64,000 nt of DNA from Marivibrio halodurans (GCF_017963645.1 NZ_JAGMWN010000002.1:124001-188000), one strand, 5' to 3'. Counted from the first letter of the stretch, positions 17,607 to 26,599 are shown. Numbers and translations are program-made. The notes: generated from the letters alone by a model not told the origin.

Positions 17607-19031
17607 TCAGTCGGCCTGCGATTCCCCCTCCTTCCGCGCGGGTTGCGACGCGTCCTCGGTCGCGTGCTTCAGGAAGGTCATCAGATCGGCGCGGGCCTGG
17701 GCATCCGGCATGCGCTGGATCGGCATCTTGGTTCCCGGCAACATGACGTCGGGTCCTTCGGCGAAGAGTTGGGAGACCGTCTCCGGCGTCCAGACGAAAT
17801 CGGCCGCGCGCAGCGCGTCGGAATAGGTATAGCCCCGCAGCCCGCCGACACGCCGGCCGAATATCCCGTCGAGCGTTGGGCCGGAACGGGGCGGCGCCTC
17901 GGCGTCCAGGCTGTGACAGACGGCGCATTTGCGGAATTGGAAACTGCCGCGCTCGACCGGGTCGTCGCTGTCGGCGAGGTCCCGGCTCACCCGCTCGATC
18001 GGCTGGAAGGGCGTGGCCGTGCCCTCGACGGGGCTGCCGTCCGACGCCTTGAAGGCGCGCGTCACGCGATCGATGCCGGAGGCATAGACGGTCGCCCCGT
18101 CCGGCGTGAAGGCGATCGACCAGACCGCGCGGTAATGTTCCAGCGGAACGTCCACCGCCGGTACTTCGCTTTCTCCCGTCCCGACATCGGTCAGATGCCA
18201 AAGGAACAGATGGCCGTCCGTTCCGCCGGTGGCCAGCATATGGCCGTCCGGCGAGGCCGCGACCGTCAGCATCGCGCCGTCATGCGCCGGCACCTCGCGC
18301 AGGTTCTCCCCGCTCTCCATATCCCAAAGGCGCAGGGCGCCGTCGGCCGACGCGGTCGCGGCGCGGCGTCCGTCGGCCAGCAGGGCGATATCGTTGATCG
18401 GGAACCCGACCGTGGCGAAGGTCCCCGCCGGCGCGTCGTTCCCACCGATCGGCCAATGGCGGATGGTACCGTCATAGCCGACGGAGATCAGGGTGCCGCC
18501 GTCGGGCGTGAAGCGGACCGCGTTGACCGGCCCCTCATGGCCTTCAAGTACCGCGCGTTCGACCCCGCCCGCCGCGTCCCACACCCGTATCGTCCGGTCC
18601 CAGGAGGCGGTCGCGATCAATCCACCGTCGGGCGAGACGGCGACATCCACCACCTTTCGTTCATGGCCGGAAAGGACAGCCCGTTCCGTGGCGGTATCGA
18701 GCGACCAGATCCGCGCGGTGCCGTCGTCGCTGACCGTGACCGCGCGCCCTTCCGGCAGGAAGGCGGCCGCGTTGACCGCGGCGTCATGGCCATAGAGGCG
18801 GGCCCGCTGCGTTCCCTCCGGCAATGTCCAAAGGATCGCCACGTCATCGAAGCCGCTGGTTATGGCACGGGCGCCGTCCGGGGCGATGGCGATATCGCGC
18901 ACTGGCGCCCCATGTCCGATCAGATCGCCCGCCCCGGCCGTGCCCGGCGATAGAAGCGGAAGCGGGAGCAGGCAGAGAACCCGCGAAATCCACCCGGCAC
19001 GGGCGGCCAAGACCCGAAAAAACGCCTTCAT
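17607..19031 (-). CDS. WD40-repeat protein fused to a C-terminal cytochrome c domain
   Basis: A 474-residue exported protein. Residues 1-34 form a signal peptide ending in AGAG. Residues about 38-330 hold seven WD40 blades (for example SWDRTIRVWD, GYDGTIRHW, SADGALRLWD), making a beta propeller. The C-terminal class I cytochrome c domain has haem motif CAVCH at 369-373 and a likely Met436 sixth ligand in GTKMPIQ. It should be periplasmic. It follows fdh3B by 53 bases on the same strand, so it may accept electrons from, or help dock, a formate dehydrogenase; that link is inferred from position. Confidence 0.85.
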   Translation of the reverse strand: MKAFFRVLAARAGWISRVLCLLPLPLLSPGTAGAGDLIGHGAPVRDIAIAPDGARAITSGFDDVAILWTLPEGTQRARLYGHDAAVNAAAFLPEGRAVTVSDDGTARIWSLDTATERAVLSGHERKVVDVAVSPDGGLIATASWDRTIRVWDAAGGVERAVLEGHEGPVNAVRFTPDGGTLISVGYDGTIRHWPIGGNDAPAGTFATVGFPINDIALLADGRRAATASADGALRLWDMESGENLREVPAHDGAMLTVAASPDGHMLATGGTDGHLFLWHLTDVGTGESEVPAVDVPLEHYRAVWSIAFTPDGATVYASGIDRVTRAFKASDGSPVEGTATPFQPIERVSRDLADSDDPVERGSFQFRKCAVCHSLDAEAPPRSGPTLDGIFGRRVGGLRGYTYSDALRAADFVWTPETVSQLFAEGPDVMLPGTKMPIQRMPDAQARADLMTFLKHATEDASQPARKEGESQAD

Positions 19032-19084
19032 GCCGTTCGACCCGGTTCCCGATTATGCCCTGCGTTCAATACCACCCGGTTTCA

Positions 19085-19678
19085 TCAAGACCCGGATTTC
19101 TCGTAGGCGGACCCCCACCCCCAGGCGCCGGAGCCGAAGCCGCGCGCCACGACGCGCTCGCGGTAGATGTCGGAGATCATGTCCCCGTCGCCCGCCAGCA
19201 ACGCCTTGGTCGAGCACATCTCCGCGCACAGCGGAAGCTTGCCCTCGGCCAGACGGTTGCGCCCGTACTTCTGGAACTCCGCCTGGGAGTGGTTCTCCTC
19301 CGGGCCGCCCGAGCAGAAGGTGCATTTGTCCATCTTGCCCCGGCTGCCGAAATTGCCCGCCTGCGGATATTGCGGCGCCCCGAACGGACAGGCGTAGAAG
19401 CAGTAGCCGCACCCGATGCACAGATCCTTCGAGTGAAGAACGACCCCTTCCTCCGTCTGGTAGAAGCAATCCACCGGACACACCGCCATGCACGGCGCGT
19501 CCGAGCAATGCATGCACGCGACCGAGATCGACCGCTCCCCAGGCTCCCCGTCGTTGATCGTCACGACACGACGGCGGTTGATCCCCCAGGGTACCTCATG
19601 CTCGTTCTTGCACGCCGTAACGCACGCGTTGCACTCAATGCACCGCTCCGCGTCGCACAGGAACTTCATTCGTGCCAT
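19085..19678 (-). CDS. fdh3B: Formate dehydrogenase FDH3 iron-sulfur subunit
   Basis: A 197-residue ferredoxin-like subunit with four [4Fe-4S] cysteine clusters: CIECNACVTAC at about 13-23, then CMHCSDAPCMAVCPVDC, CIGCGYCFYACPFG and the CTFC...CAEMC set. The opening MARMKFLCDAERCIECNACV and the overall length fit Fdh3B, which carries electrons from the molybdenum formate dehydrogenase subunit to the cytochrome b subunit. ATG 19678 is preceded by GAGGAG. Unusually, neither the catalytic nor the cytochrome b gene is adjacent; the neighbours are the WD40-cytochrome c gene downstream and DUF6505/DUF6352 genes upstream on the other strand. Confidence 0.88.
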   Translation of the reverse strand: MARMKFLCDAERCIECNACVTACKNEHEVPWGINRRRVVTINDGEPGERSISVACMHCSDAPCMAVCPVDCFYQTEEGVVLHSKDLCIGCGYCFYACPFGAPQYPQAGNFGSRGKMDKCTFCSGGPEENHSQAEFQKYGRNRLAEGKLPLCAEMCSTKALLAGDGDMISDIYRERVVARGFGSGAWGWGSAYEKSGS

Positions 19679-19719
19679 TGGTCTCGTCTCCTCGCCTCGG
19701 CCCGCCCGGCCCGCCCAGC

Positions 19720-19730
19720 GGGGGGGGGGG
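19720..19730. repeat. Homopolymer of 11 G upstream of fdh3B
   Basis: An uninterrupted run of 11 G (plus strand), 41 bases upstream of the fdh3B start, inside the likely 5' untranslated or promoter region. Tracts of this length are prone to slippage, so its length may vary between cells or be a sequencing error site. Confidence 0.75.
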
Positions 19731-19920
19731 TATCCCGTGACCGCCTTCGTCCGAGGAAGGGCGGCCGACCGTCGGTTCAACCTGATGGTGGGACGGCGTT
19801 CCCATGCGCTTCGCCGTGATCGCGGTGCCGCTCGATCGCGGTCAATGCCGGTCTGCGCGGGTCCTCTCCGCGCGGCGCGCATGGGGTGGCGGTCATCAAG
19901 ACGATCCCACCTCCCTAAAT

Positions 19921-19953
19921 CCGGTTCGGCTGGTCAAGCTTCGTCCGAACCGG
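19921..19953. repeat. 9-bp inverted repeat in the fdh3B/DUF6505 gap
   Basis: CCGGTTCGG at 19921-19929 and its exact complement CCGAACCGG at 19945-19953 flank 15 bases. It lies in the divergent gap of 487 bases and could be an operator or an RNA hairpin. No T-run follows, so it is not a clear terminator. The rest of this gap shows only the G tract and the GntR-type site. Confidence 0.4.
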
Positions 19954-20068
19954 TTATCCGGGCGCCGTTCCGCGTCTGTCGCGCGGTTTTCCTCGTTGTC
20001 GGCCGGTCGTCGGCCTGGCGCCTCGTCAACTCGCGGCGTAGCGTGCGATGGTTGCAAGCGGGCCGCTT

Positions 20069-20083
20069 ATTGGTCCTACCAAT
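20069..20083. promoter_or_regulatory. GntR/FadR-family operator upstream of the DUF6505-DUF6352 genes
   Basis: ATTGGTCCTACCAAT is a perfect dyad with a three-base centre. It matches the TNGTNNNACNA pattern bound by FadR-subfamily GntR regulators such as LldR and PdhR. It lies 82 bases before the DUF6505 start, a normal operator position. No GntR gene is in the window. Confidence 0.5.
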
Positions 20084-20165
20084 TGAGTATCGCGCTCATC
20101 GCGAACGGTGTCTAGGGTATGTCGCGAGGGTCGGTGATATCCCGGCTTGGCGACGGGAGCGGAGG

Positions 20166-20528
20166 ATGGCCTCGAACGCGGCGAAGCAAGGCGCGGACGA
20201 CGCGCCGGGGTGCCGGATCACGCGGCTGCCCCGGGTGATCCGGCTCGACCGGTCGGACGCGCGGATTTTCGATCCCCCCGCCGCGCCGGGGGAGATCGCG
20301 GTCACCGGCGCCTTCGCCTTCGCCGATGTGCGGGTCGACGCGCTCAAGGGCCGGGATCTGATCGCCTTCGGGCAGGGCTTCCTTGGCCTCGTCAGTTTCG
20401 GGCGCGCGACATTCGTCCAGGTGGCGCGCGTGGAACCGGGGGAGGTGGAGGCGTCGACCCTGGCGCTTGGTGCCGGACGACGATGCCGGCTGAGGCGGCG
20501 CGGGGCGAGGCGGCCGGACAAGGGATAA
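20166..20528 (+). CDS. DUF6505-like protein, probably truncated
   Basis: A 120-residue frame. Residues about 20-90 match the N-terminal half of DUF6505 (LPRVIRLDRSDARIFDPPAA, then PGEIAVTGAFAF and GFLGLVSFGRATFVQV). DUF6505 proteins are usually around 150-170 residues and accompany FDH3-type formate dehydrogenase genes. Here the sequence turns Arg-rich after LALGAG and stops; I find no continuation of the expected C-terminal half in the other frames, so a deletion rather than a single frameshift is likely. GGAG lies before ATG 20166, so it can still be translated. The DUF6352 gene begins 40 bases on. Confidence 0.6.
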   Translation: MASNAAKQGADDAPGCRITRLPRVIRLDRSDARIFDPPAAPGEIAVTGAFAFADVRVDALKGRDLIAFGQGFLGLVSFGRATFVQVARVEPGEVEASTLALGAGRRCRLRRRGARRPDKG

Positions 20529-20568
20529 GGGACGCGGCCGAACCGCGCCCGAACAGCGAGGAGCGGCC

Positions 20569-21594
20569 ATGAACGCCACCATCATTCCCGATTTCTGGGT
20601 CACCGCCGGTCACGGTCTATTGCGCCGCGGAGAGGACGGCCGGCACACCGTCACGGACGCCTTCCTGCGGGCCTATTTCGAGCGGCCGGAGATTCGGCCC
20701 CAGCCGGAAAGCGGCCCGGCCGAACGCGCGCTGCACCAAAGCCTGCTGGACGACCCCCGCCGCCCGGTGGGCGCGGGCGATATCGCGCGGATCGAGGATT
20801 CGGATGGGCGGGAGAATTATCGCATCCTGTTGCCCTTCCGCGATCTGCTGGTCGAGGCGGGGAGTCTGGAGGCGGCCTATCGCCGGTTGGTGACCGAGAG
20901 CCCCTTTCCACTGCCGCAACTCTTCCTCGACCAGATCGTGCACGCCATCCTGCGCGGGATCCTGGACGGGACCGACAACCCGTTGCAGGCGCGCGCCGGC
21001 GAGATATTCTTCCGTCCGCAGCGGATCACCGTCCAGGACGGCCAAATCCTGGCCGGCGACGCGGAGACGGTGGAACGGCTATCGACCACCGGCGGCTTCG
21101 GCGATATCGGGCGCATGCTGAAGGAGAGCAACGCACCGATGAACGCGGTCGACATGGACGTCCTGTCGGAGGAGCACGGCGCCGACTATTGGGCGCGGTC
21201 CGACCGCTTCGACATGGTGCTGGACCTGACCTTCGCGCGGCCGGGTCTCGATGCCCTGTGCCGGGTGATGGAAAAATGGATCGCGCATTTCCTGGCGTTG
21301 GAGACCCGGATTCATCCGGTGCAGTCGATCAGCGACGAGCGTTGGGTCTGGCACAGCGGCCTCGACACGGAATCGAGCGCGCTGCTCAACGCCCTCTATC
21401 GCGGCGAGCCGGTGGCGGAGGCGCGCCAGGGCCGGCTCCTCTCCCTCTTCCGCATGGAGATCAAGGACGAGGCGTCGGTGATCGCGCGCGTGCGCGGCCG
21501 GCCGGTCTATCTCGGGCTCGCCATGTCGGCGGATAACACTGTTCGCATGAAACCGCAGAACCTGCTGGTCAATCTGCCCGTCGAGGGGGCGTGA
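20569..21594 (+). CDS. DUF6352 family protein
   Basis: A 341-residue protein beginning IIPDFWVTAGHGLL, as in DUF6352. It is soluble, with no signal peptide or membrane segment. The family is found next to formate dehydrogenase genes in alpha- and betaproteobacteria, where a role in enzyme maturation or cofactor supply has been assumed but not shown. AGGAG precedes ATG 20569. It probably shares a message with the shortened DUF6505 gene. It converges with ubiG, whose stop lies only 4 bases away. Confidence 0.8.
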   Translation: MNATIIPDFWVTAGHGLLRRGEDGRHTVTDAFLRAYFERPEIRPQPESGPAERALHQSLLDDPRRPVGAGDIARIEDSDGRENYRILLPFRDLLVEAGSLEAAYRRLVTESPFPLPQLFLDQIVHAILRGILDGTDNPLQARAGEIFFRPQRITVQDGQILAGDAETVERLSTTGGFGDIGRMLKESNAPMNAVDMDVLSEEHGADYWARSDRFDMVLDLTFARPGLDALCRVMEKWIAHFLALETRIHPVQSISDERWVWHSGLDTESSALLNALYRGEPVAEARQGRLLSLFRMEIKDEASVIARVRGRPVYLGLAMSADNTVRMKPQNLLVNLPVEGA

Positions 21595-21598
21595 GACG

Positions 21599-22357
21599 CT
21601 ACCGCCTGACCGCGAAGGCCAGGTAGTTGACGGCCAGATCGCGCGCGTCGAGGCGGAAGGCGTCCTTTACCGGGTCGTAGGTCAACCCTTTCAGGTCGCT
21701 CAGCGTCAGCCCGCCCGCGCGCAGCATCGCCGCCAGTTCGGAAGGCTTCACGAACTTGCGCCAGTCATGCGTGCCGCGCGGCAGCCAGCGCATGACATAT
21801 TCCGCCGCCACGACGCCGAGCAGGAAGCCCTTCGGCGAACGGTTGAGGGTGGAAAGCCCCATCGCGCCGCCCGGCCGGACCATGGAGGCGCAGGTGCGGA
21901 TGAAGGCGGCCGGGTCGTTCACATGCTCCACCACCTCCAGCGCGAGGACGGCGTCGAAGCGTTCCCCGGCCGCCGCCAGCGCCTCCGCCGTGTCATGGCG
22001 GTAGTCGATCGCGAGGCCGGTTTCCTCGGCATGAAGGCGGGCGACGGCGATCGATTCCTCCGTCGCGTCGAGGCCGACCACGTCCGCCCCCATCCGTGCC
22101 AGCGGTTCCGTCACCAGGCCGCCGCCGCAGCCGACATCGAGAATCCGCAGACCCGAGAGCGGCGTCAGGCTCCCCGGATCGCGGCCGAAACGTGTCACCA
22201 GATGATCGCGCAGGAACGTAAGGCGGAGCGGGTTCAGCCTATGCAGCGGGCGGAAGTCCCCCTCCGGGTCCCACCATTGGCGGGCGATGCGGGCGAACTT
22301 CTCCACCTCGCCCGCGTCGATCGATCCGGCGGCCGCTGCCTGTCCCCGAATGGGCAT
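21599..22357 (-). CDS. ubiG: Ubiquinone biosynthesis O-methyltransferase UbiG
   Basis: A 252-residue class I SAM-dependent methyltransferase. Motif I is LRILDVGCGGGLVTEPLARM at about 70-89, and ALEVVEHV is the usual post-motif. UbiG carries out both O-methylations of ubiquinone synthesis. The start 22357 (MPIRGQ) is preferred because AAGGA lies 7 bases upstream; a longer frame to 22429 has no such signal. It is divergent from lysC with 117 bases between starts, an order conserved in alphaproteobacteria. Confidence 0.93.
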   Translation of the reverse strand: MPIRGQAAAAGSIDAGEVEKFARIARQWWDPEGDFRPLHRLNPLRLTFLRDHLVTRFGRDPGSLTPLSGLRILDVGCGGGLVTEPLARMGADVVGLDATEESIAVARLHAEETGLAIDYRHDTAEALAAAGERFDAVLALEVVEHVNDPAAFIRTCASMVRPGGAMGLSTLNRSPKGFLLGVVAAEYVMRWLPRGTHDWRKFVKPSELAAMLRAGGLTLSDLKGLTYDPVKDAFRLDARDLAVNYLAFAVRR

Positions 22358-22474
22358 CGATTCGTCCTTGAAGCTTCTATTGCGCGTCAACCACTGCTTG
22401 AGTATGGATACGCCGCGCCGTGTGGACAAGCCGCGCCGGCGCCTTCACCTCAAGACCGACGGACGGCGGACCCG

Positions 22475-23698
22475 ATGGCGCGCATCGTGATGAAATTCGG
22501 CGGAACATCGGTCGCCGACCTGGACCGGATCGCCAACGCGGCCGGACGCGTCAAACGCGCGGTGGAGGCGGGTGACGAGGTCGCCGTCGTGGTTTCCGCC
22601 ATGGCCGGCGTCACCAACCAACTCGTCGGCTATGTCGATAAGACCAGCCGGGTCTATGACGCGCGTGAATATGACGCGGTCGTCGCTTCCGGAGAGCAGG
22701 TGACCGCGGGCTTGATGGCCCTGCGGCTGCAGGAGCTGGGCGTCGCCGCGCGCAGTTGGCACGGCTGGCAGATTCCGATCCGCACCAACGAGGTGCACGG
22801 CAAGGCCCGGATCGAGGAAATCGGCACCGACAATCTCGATCCCCGCCTGAAAAGCGGCGAGGTCGCCGTCATCGCCGGCTTCCAGGGAGTGAGCCCGCGC
22901 GGGCGCATCACCACGCTGGGCCGCGGCGGGTCGGATACCACGGCGGTCGCGCTCGCCGCCGCGCTGAAGGCGGATCGCTGCGACATCTATACCGACGTGG
23001 ACGGTGTCTATACGACCGATCCCCGCATCGTCGCCAAGGCGCGCAAGCTGGAGCGGATCAGTCACGAGGAAATGCTCGAGATGGCCTCGCTGGGCGCCAA
23101 GGTGCTACAGACGCGCTCGGTCGAACTTGCTATGAATCACGGGGTGCGCTTGCAGGTGCTGAGTTCCTTCGAGGACAAGCCCGGTACCCTGGTCGTGGAT
23201 GAGGAAGAGATCGTGGAACAGCAGGTCGTGAGCGGCATCGCCTATTCCCGGGACGAAGCCAAGATCACCCTCGTCAAGGTGGCGGACAAGCCGGGCGTCG
23301 CGGCCTCGATCTTCGGGCCCCTGGCCGATGCGGCGGTCAATGTGGACATGATCGTCCAGTCCGTCTCCAGCGACGGCCAGCGCACGGACATGACCTTCAC
23401 CGTGGCGAAGACCGATCTGGATCGGGCGGTCAAGACGCTGGAGGAGAATCGCGCGGCGATCGAATATGAACAGCTCATCGCCGATCCTGACGTGGTGAAG
23501 ATCTCCGTTATCGGCGTCGGCATGCGCAGCCATGCGGGCGTCGCCCAGACGATGTTCCGCACGTTGGCGGAGAAGGGCATCAATATCCAGGTGATCTCGA
23601 CCTCCGAGATCAAGATTTCGACGCTTGTCGGCGAGGAATATACCGAACTCGCCATCCGTGCCCTGCACAGCGCCTACGGCCTCGACACCGCCGCCTAG
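22475..23698 (+). CDS. lysC: Aspartate kinase
   Basis: A 407-residue aspartokinase from ATG 22475 (MARIVMKFGGTSV). Lys7 in KFGGTS binds ATP and aspartate; the kinase domain spans about 1-245 and includes TTLGRGGSDTTAVALAAAL. Two ACT domains follow (about 265-335 and 345-405), where lysine or threonine would act as feedback inhibitor. It phosphorylates L-aspartate, the first step to lysine, threonine and methionine. The frame is open upstream but overlaps ubiG and is not homologous. Confidence 0.96.
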   Translation: MARIVMKFGGTSVADLDRIANAAGRVKRAVEAGDEVAVVVSAMAGVTNQLVGYVDKTSRVYDAREYDAVVASGEQVTAGLMALRLQELGVAARSWHGWQIPIRTNEVHGKARIEEIGTDNLDPRLKSGEVAVIAGFQGVSPRGRITTLGRGGSDTTAVALAAALKADRCDIYTDVDGVYTTDPRIVAKARKLERISHEEMLEMASLGAKVLQTRSVELAMNHGVRLQVLSSFEDKPGTLVVDEEEIVEQQVVSGIAYSRDEAKITLVKVADKPGVAASIFGPLADAAVNVDMIVQSVSSDGQRTDMTFTVAKTDLDRAVKTLEENRAAIEYEQLIADPDVVKISVIGVGMRSHAGVAQTMFRTLAEKGINIQVISTSEIKISTLVGEEYTELAIRALHSAYGLDTAA

Positions 23699-23834
23699 CG
23701 GCGACGCGCGGTTCCGGGTCGTCTCCGGCCCGGGTTTCGGACGATGGGAGCGGGGCGCGACGTGATCGTGCGCGGCGGCGCGCCGGCCGGTATCCGAAGC
23801 GATGCGCCGCCTTTTCGGGAGATGGAGTGAGGCC

Positions 23835-26105
23835 ATGGGCGTCACCGCGAAATGGGCCGGATCGCGCCTGCTGCTGCGGCGGCTGCGCGATGTCATGGCC
23901 GGCGGTGGCAGCGCCCAGGAACGGCTCGACCGCATCGTCCGGCTGATCGCCAGCGACATGGTGGCGGAGGTCTGTTCGATCTATGTCCGCCGCGCGGGCG
24001 ACGTGTTGGAACTCTTCGCGACCGAAGGGCTGAAGGCCGAGGCGGTGCACCATACCCGCCTGCGCGTGGGCGAGGGCATCGTCGGCGAGATCGCGGCCTA
24101 TAGCCGGGCCACCGCGCTGGCGGACGCGCAGAATCACCCCAATTTCGCCTATCGCCCCGAGACGGGAGAGGAAATCTACAGCTCGCTGATGGGCGTGCCG
24201 ATCCTGCGCGGCGGCCGCGTGCTCGGCGTGCTCGTGGTGCAGAATCGCACCAGCCGCACCTACACCGACGAGGAGGTGGAGGTGATGGAGACGATCGCGA
24301 TGGTGATCGCGGAACTGATCGTCTCCGGCGGGGTCGTGCGGCGCAAGGAGCAGACGCCCGCCGACGGCATCGCCATCGCGCCCCTGCGCATGGAGGCGGT
24401 GAAGCTCAATGCCGGTCTCGCCATGGGGCGCGCGGTGCTGCACCGGCCCTATGTGCCGGTCGGGCGGTTGGTGGCCGAGGACGAGACGCAGGAGCAGGAC
24501 CGCCTGTCCGAGGCGCTGGCGGCCATGCACAAGTCGCTGGACGACATGGTCGATCAGGCGGATAGCGCCGGGTCCGGCGACCATGTCGATATCCTCAAGA
24601 CCTACCGGATGATCGCCCAGGACCGGGGCTGGATCAAACGCATCCGGGAGGCGATCTCCACCGGTCTGACGGCCGAGGGCGCGGTTGTACGCGTACAGGA
24701 CGATACCCGCACCCGCATGAAGAATGTGCAGGACAATTATCTGCGCGAACGGCTGCTCGATCTGGAGGATCTGGCCTATCGCCTGTTGCAGCACCTGGCG
24801 GGTGGCGACGCCGCCGGGACCGGTGGTGCCCTGCCGGAGAACGCGATCCTGGTGGCGCGCAACATGGGGCCGGCGGAGTTGCTGGACTATGACAGTTCCC
24901 GTCTGCGCGGGCTGGTCTTGGAAGAGGGGTCCGCGACCAGCCATGTCGCGATCGTGGCCCGCGCGCTGGATATCCCCGTTCTCGGCCGGGTCAAGGGCAT
25001 CGTGGACCGGGTGGAGGCGCAGGATCATCTGATCGTGGACGCCAATAATGGCGTCTGCTTCGTTCGGCCGGGGGAGGATTTCCGGGCAGCCTTCGCGCTC
25101 TCCATGCGGACCTTCGAGGAGAAACGGGAAGCCCATCGCCGCGCCCGCGACCTGCCGAGCGTGACGCGCGACGGAGTCGCGGTCGACCTCATGATGAACG
25201 CCGGCCTCTTGATCGACATGCCGCATCTGCATGAAAGCGGCGCGGCGGGCATCGGGCTCTATCGCACCGAGGTTCCCTTCATGGTGCGCAACGATTTTCC
25301 GGACGTCGAGGCGCAGATCGATATCTATGCCCGTATCCTCGATCAGGCGGAAGGCAAGGAGGTGGTCTTCCGCACGCTCGATATCGGGGGCGACAAGGTG
25401 CTGCCCTATTTCGAGGCGGCGGAGGAGGAGAACCCCGCCATGGGCTGGCGCGCGATCCGCATCGCGATGGATCAGCCGGGCCTCTTGCGCACCCAGTTGC
25501 GCGCCATGATCCGGGCGGCCGGCGCGCGTCCGCTGACGGTGATGTTTCCGATGGTGGCGGAACTCTCCGAATTCGAATATGCCCGCCGCCTGTTGATGAA
25601 GGAGGTGCGGCGCTGCGCCGATCGTGGCCATCCGACGCCCGCGATGCTCAAGGTCGGCGCGATGCTGGAGGTCCCCTCGCTCGCTTTCCAGATCGAGGCG
25701 CTTTCGGGCCGGGCGGACTTCCTGTCGATCGGCTCCAACGATCTGCTGCAATTCCTGTTCGCTTCCGACCGGGGAAATCCAAGGCTGGATGGACGCTACG
25801 ACCCGCTCTCGCCGCCGGCGTTGGGGTTCCTCAAGCATGTGATCGAGGCTTGCCGGCGCGCCGGTATTCCGCTCTCCGTTTGCGGCGAGATGGCGGGCGA
25901 TCCGTTGCAGGCGATGACGTTGATCGGCCTCGGCATCCGCCGGTTGTCCATGGCGCCGGCTTCGGTCGGGCCGGTGCGCTCGATGGTGCGGTCGCTCGAT
26001 GCCGCGACGACTAGTAGTTTCACGGAGAGCCTGCTCGAGGCACGTGGCCACAGCCTGCGCGCGCGCTTGGCGGGATTCGCGCGGGACCACGGGGTGTCGC
26101 TTTAG
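23835..26105 (+). CDS. ptsP: PTS enzyme I-Ntr, phosphoenolpyruvate-protein phosphotransferase
   Basis: A 756-residue PtsP. An N-terminal GAF sensor domain (about 20-160) is followed by the enzyme I domains; phosphorylated His370 sits in GSATSHVAIVARA, and the C-terminal TIM barrel (about 440-735) has the TLDIGGDK and SVCGEMAGD motifs. It autophosphorylates from PEP and passes phosphate to NPr, linking nitrogen and carbon status to regulation, not sugar import. ATG 23835 is chosen by the preceding GGAG; an in-frame ATG at 23802 lacks one. It follows lysC by 136 bases. Confidence 0.95.
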   Translation: MGVTAKWAGSRLLLRRLRDVMAGGGSAQERLDRIVRLIASDMVAEVCSIYVRRAGDVLELFATEGLKAEAVHHTRLRVGEGIVGEIAAYSRATALADAQNHPNFAYRPETGEEIYSSLMGVPILRGGRVLGVLVVQNRTSRTYTDEEVEVMETIAMVIAELIVSGGVVRRKEQTPADGIAIAPLRMEAVKLNAGLAMGRAVLHRPYVPVGRLVAEDETQEQDRLSEALAAMHKSLDDMVDQADSAGSGDHVDILKTYRMIAQDRGWIKRIREAISTGLTAEGAVVRVQDDTRTRMKNVQDNYLRERLLDLEDLAYRLLQHLAGGDAAGTGGALPENAILVARNMGPAELLDYDSSRLRGLVLEEGSATSHVAIVARALDIPVLGRVKGIVDRVEAQDHLIVDANNGVCFVRPGEDFRAAFALSMRTFEEKREAHRRARDLPSVTRDGVAVDLMMNAGLLIDMPHLHESGAAGIGLYRTEVPFMVRNDFPDVEAQIDIYARILDQAEGKEVVFRTLDIGGDKVLPYFEAAEEENPAMGWRAIRIAMDQPGLLRTQLRAMIRAAGARPLTVMFPMVAELSEFEYARRLLMKEVRRCADRGHPTPAMLKVGAMLEVPSLAFQIEALSGRADFLSIGSNDLLQFLFASDRGNPRLDGRYDPLSPPALGFLKHVIEACRRAGIPLSVCGEMAGDPLQAMTLIGLGIRRLSMAPASVGPVRSMVRSLDAATTSSFTESLLEARGHSLRARLAGFARDHGVSL

Positions 26106-26599
26106 GCTCCGCCGCCGGGGCGGTCGCGATGGTCGGGGCGCATGCGGGCATACGGGTCCGGTTTCGGTCCAGGCTTCTCGATCACTTGATATAACCTTTT
26201 ATGAATGAAGGAATATTCTTGTTGAACCGGCGGGCCGCCGGGGCGCGGATGGTTTCGCGGCGCGTGCCGGCCCGTGCGCCACGAACCGACCGCGACATCA
26301 TGCCGGAAGGGGCGCGTATCGACATTCCGGTTTCCCGCAATGCGCCGGACCACGGCGGTTTCGTGCGTGTTTTTCGTGAGAAGACGCGGAGAATCATATC
26401 CATATCGGGCATTGCGTTTCCGTCGCCCTGCTTCATAATGCCCGTGAATCGTTGGTGTTTTGGGGCATCGGCAAGGAGCCCGTCGCGACATGGACGATCC
26501 CCGAGGGAGGGGGCGCGCCGGGTTCGTGAAAATGGTGGCCGCTAAGGATTTAGGGCTGCCGACCGGCCCCTGTTTCTTCGATAACCCAATCGGATAGTC
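26106..26599. other. 494-base intergenic region without a supported gene
   Basis: Several short frames cross this gap but none shows conserved protein features, codon periodicity or a good ribosome binding site. It includes an AT-rich island at about 26180-26220 (TTGATATAACC and TATGAATGAAGG), unusual against the surrounding GC, which may hold a promoter. No tRNA-like fold was seen. Confidence 0.5.

Noticed and set aside
26201-26545. Possible small gene of 114 codons in the ptsP/RodZ-like gap
   Set aside because: No ribosome binding site, no recognisable domain and Arg-rich composition; more likely noncoding.
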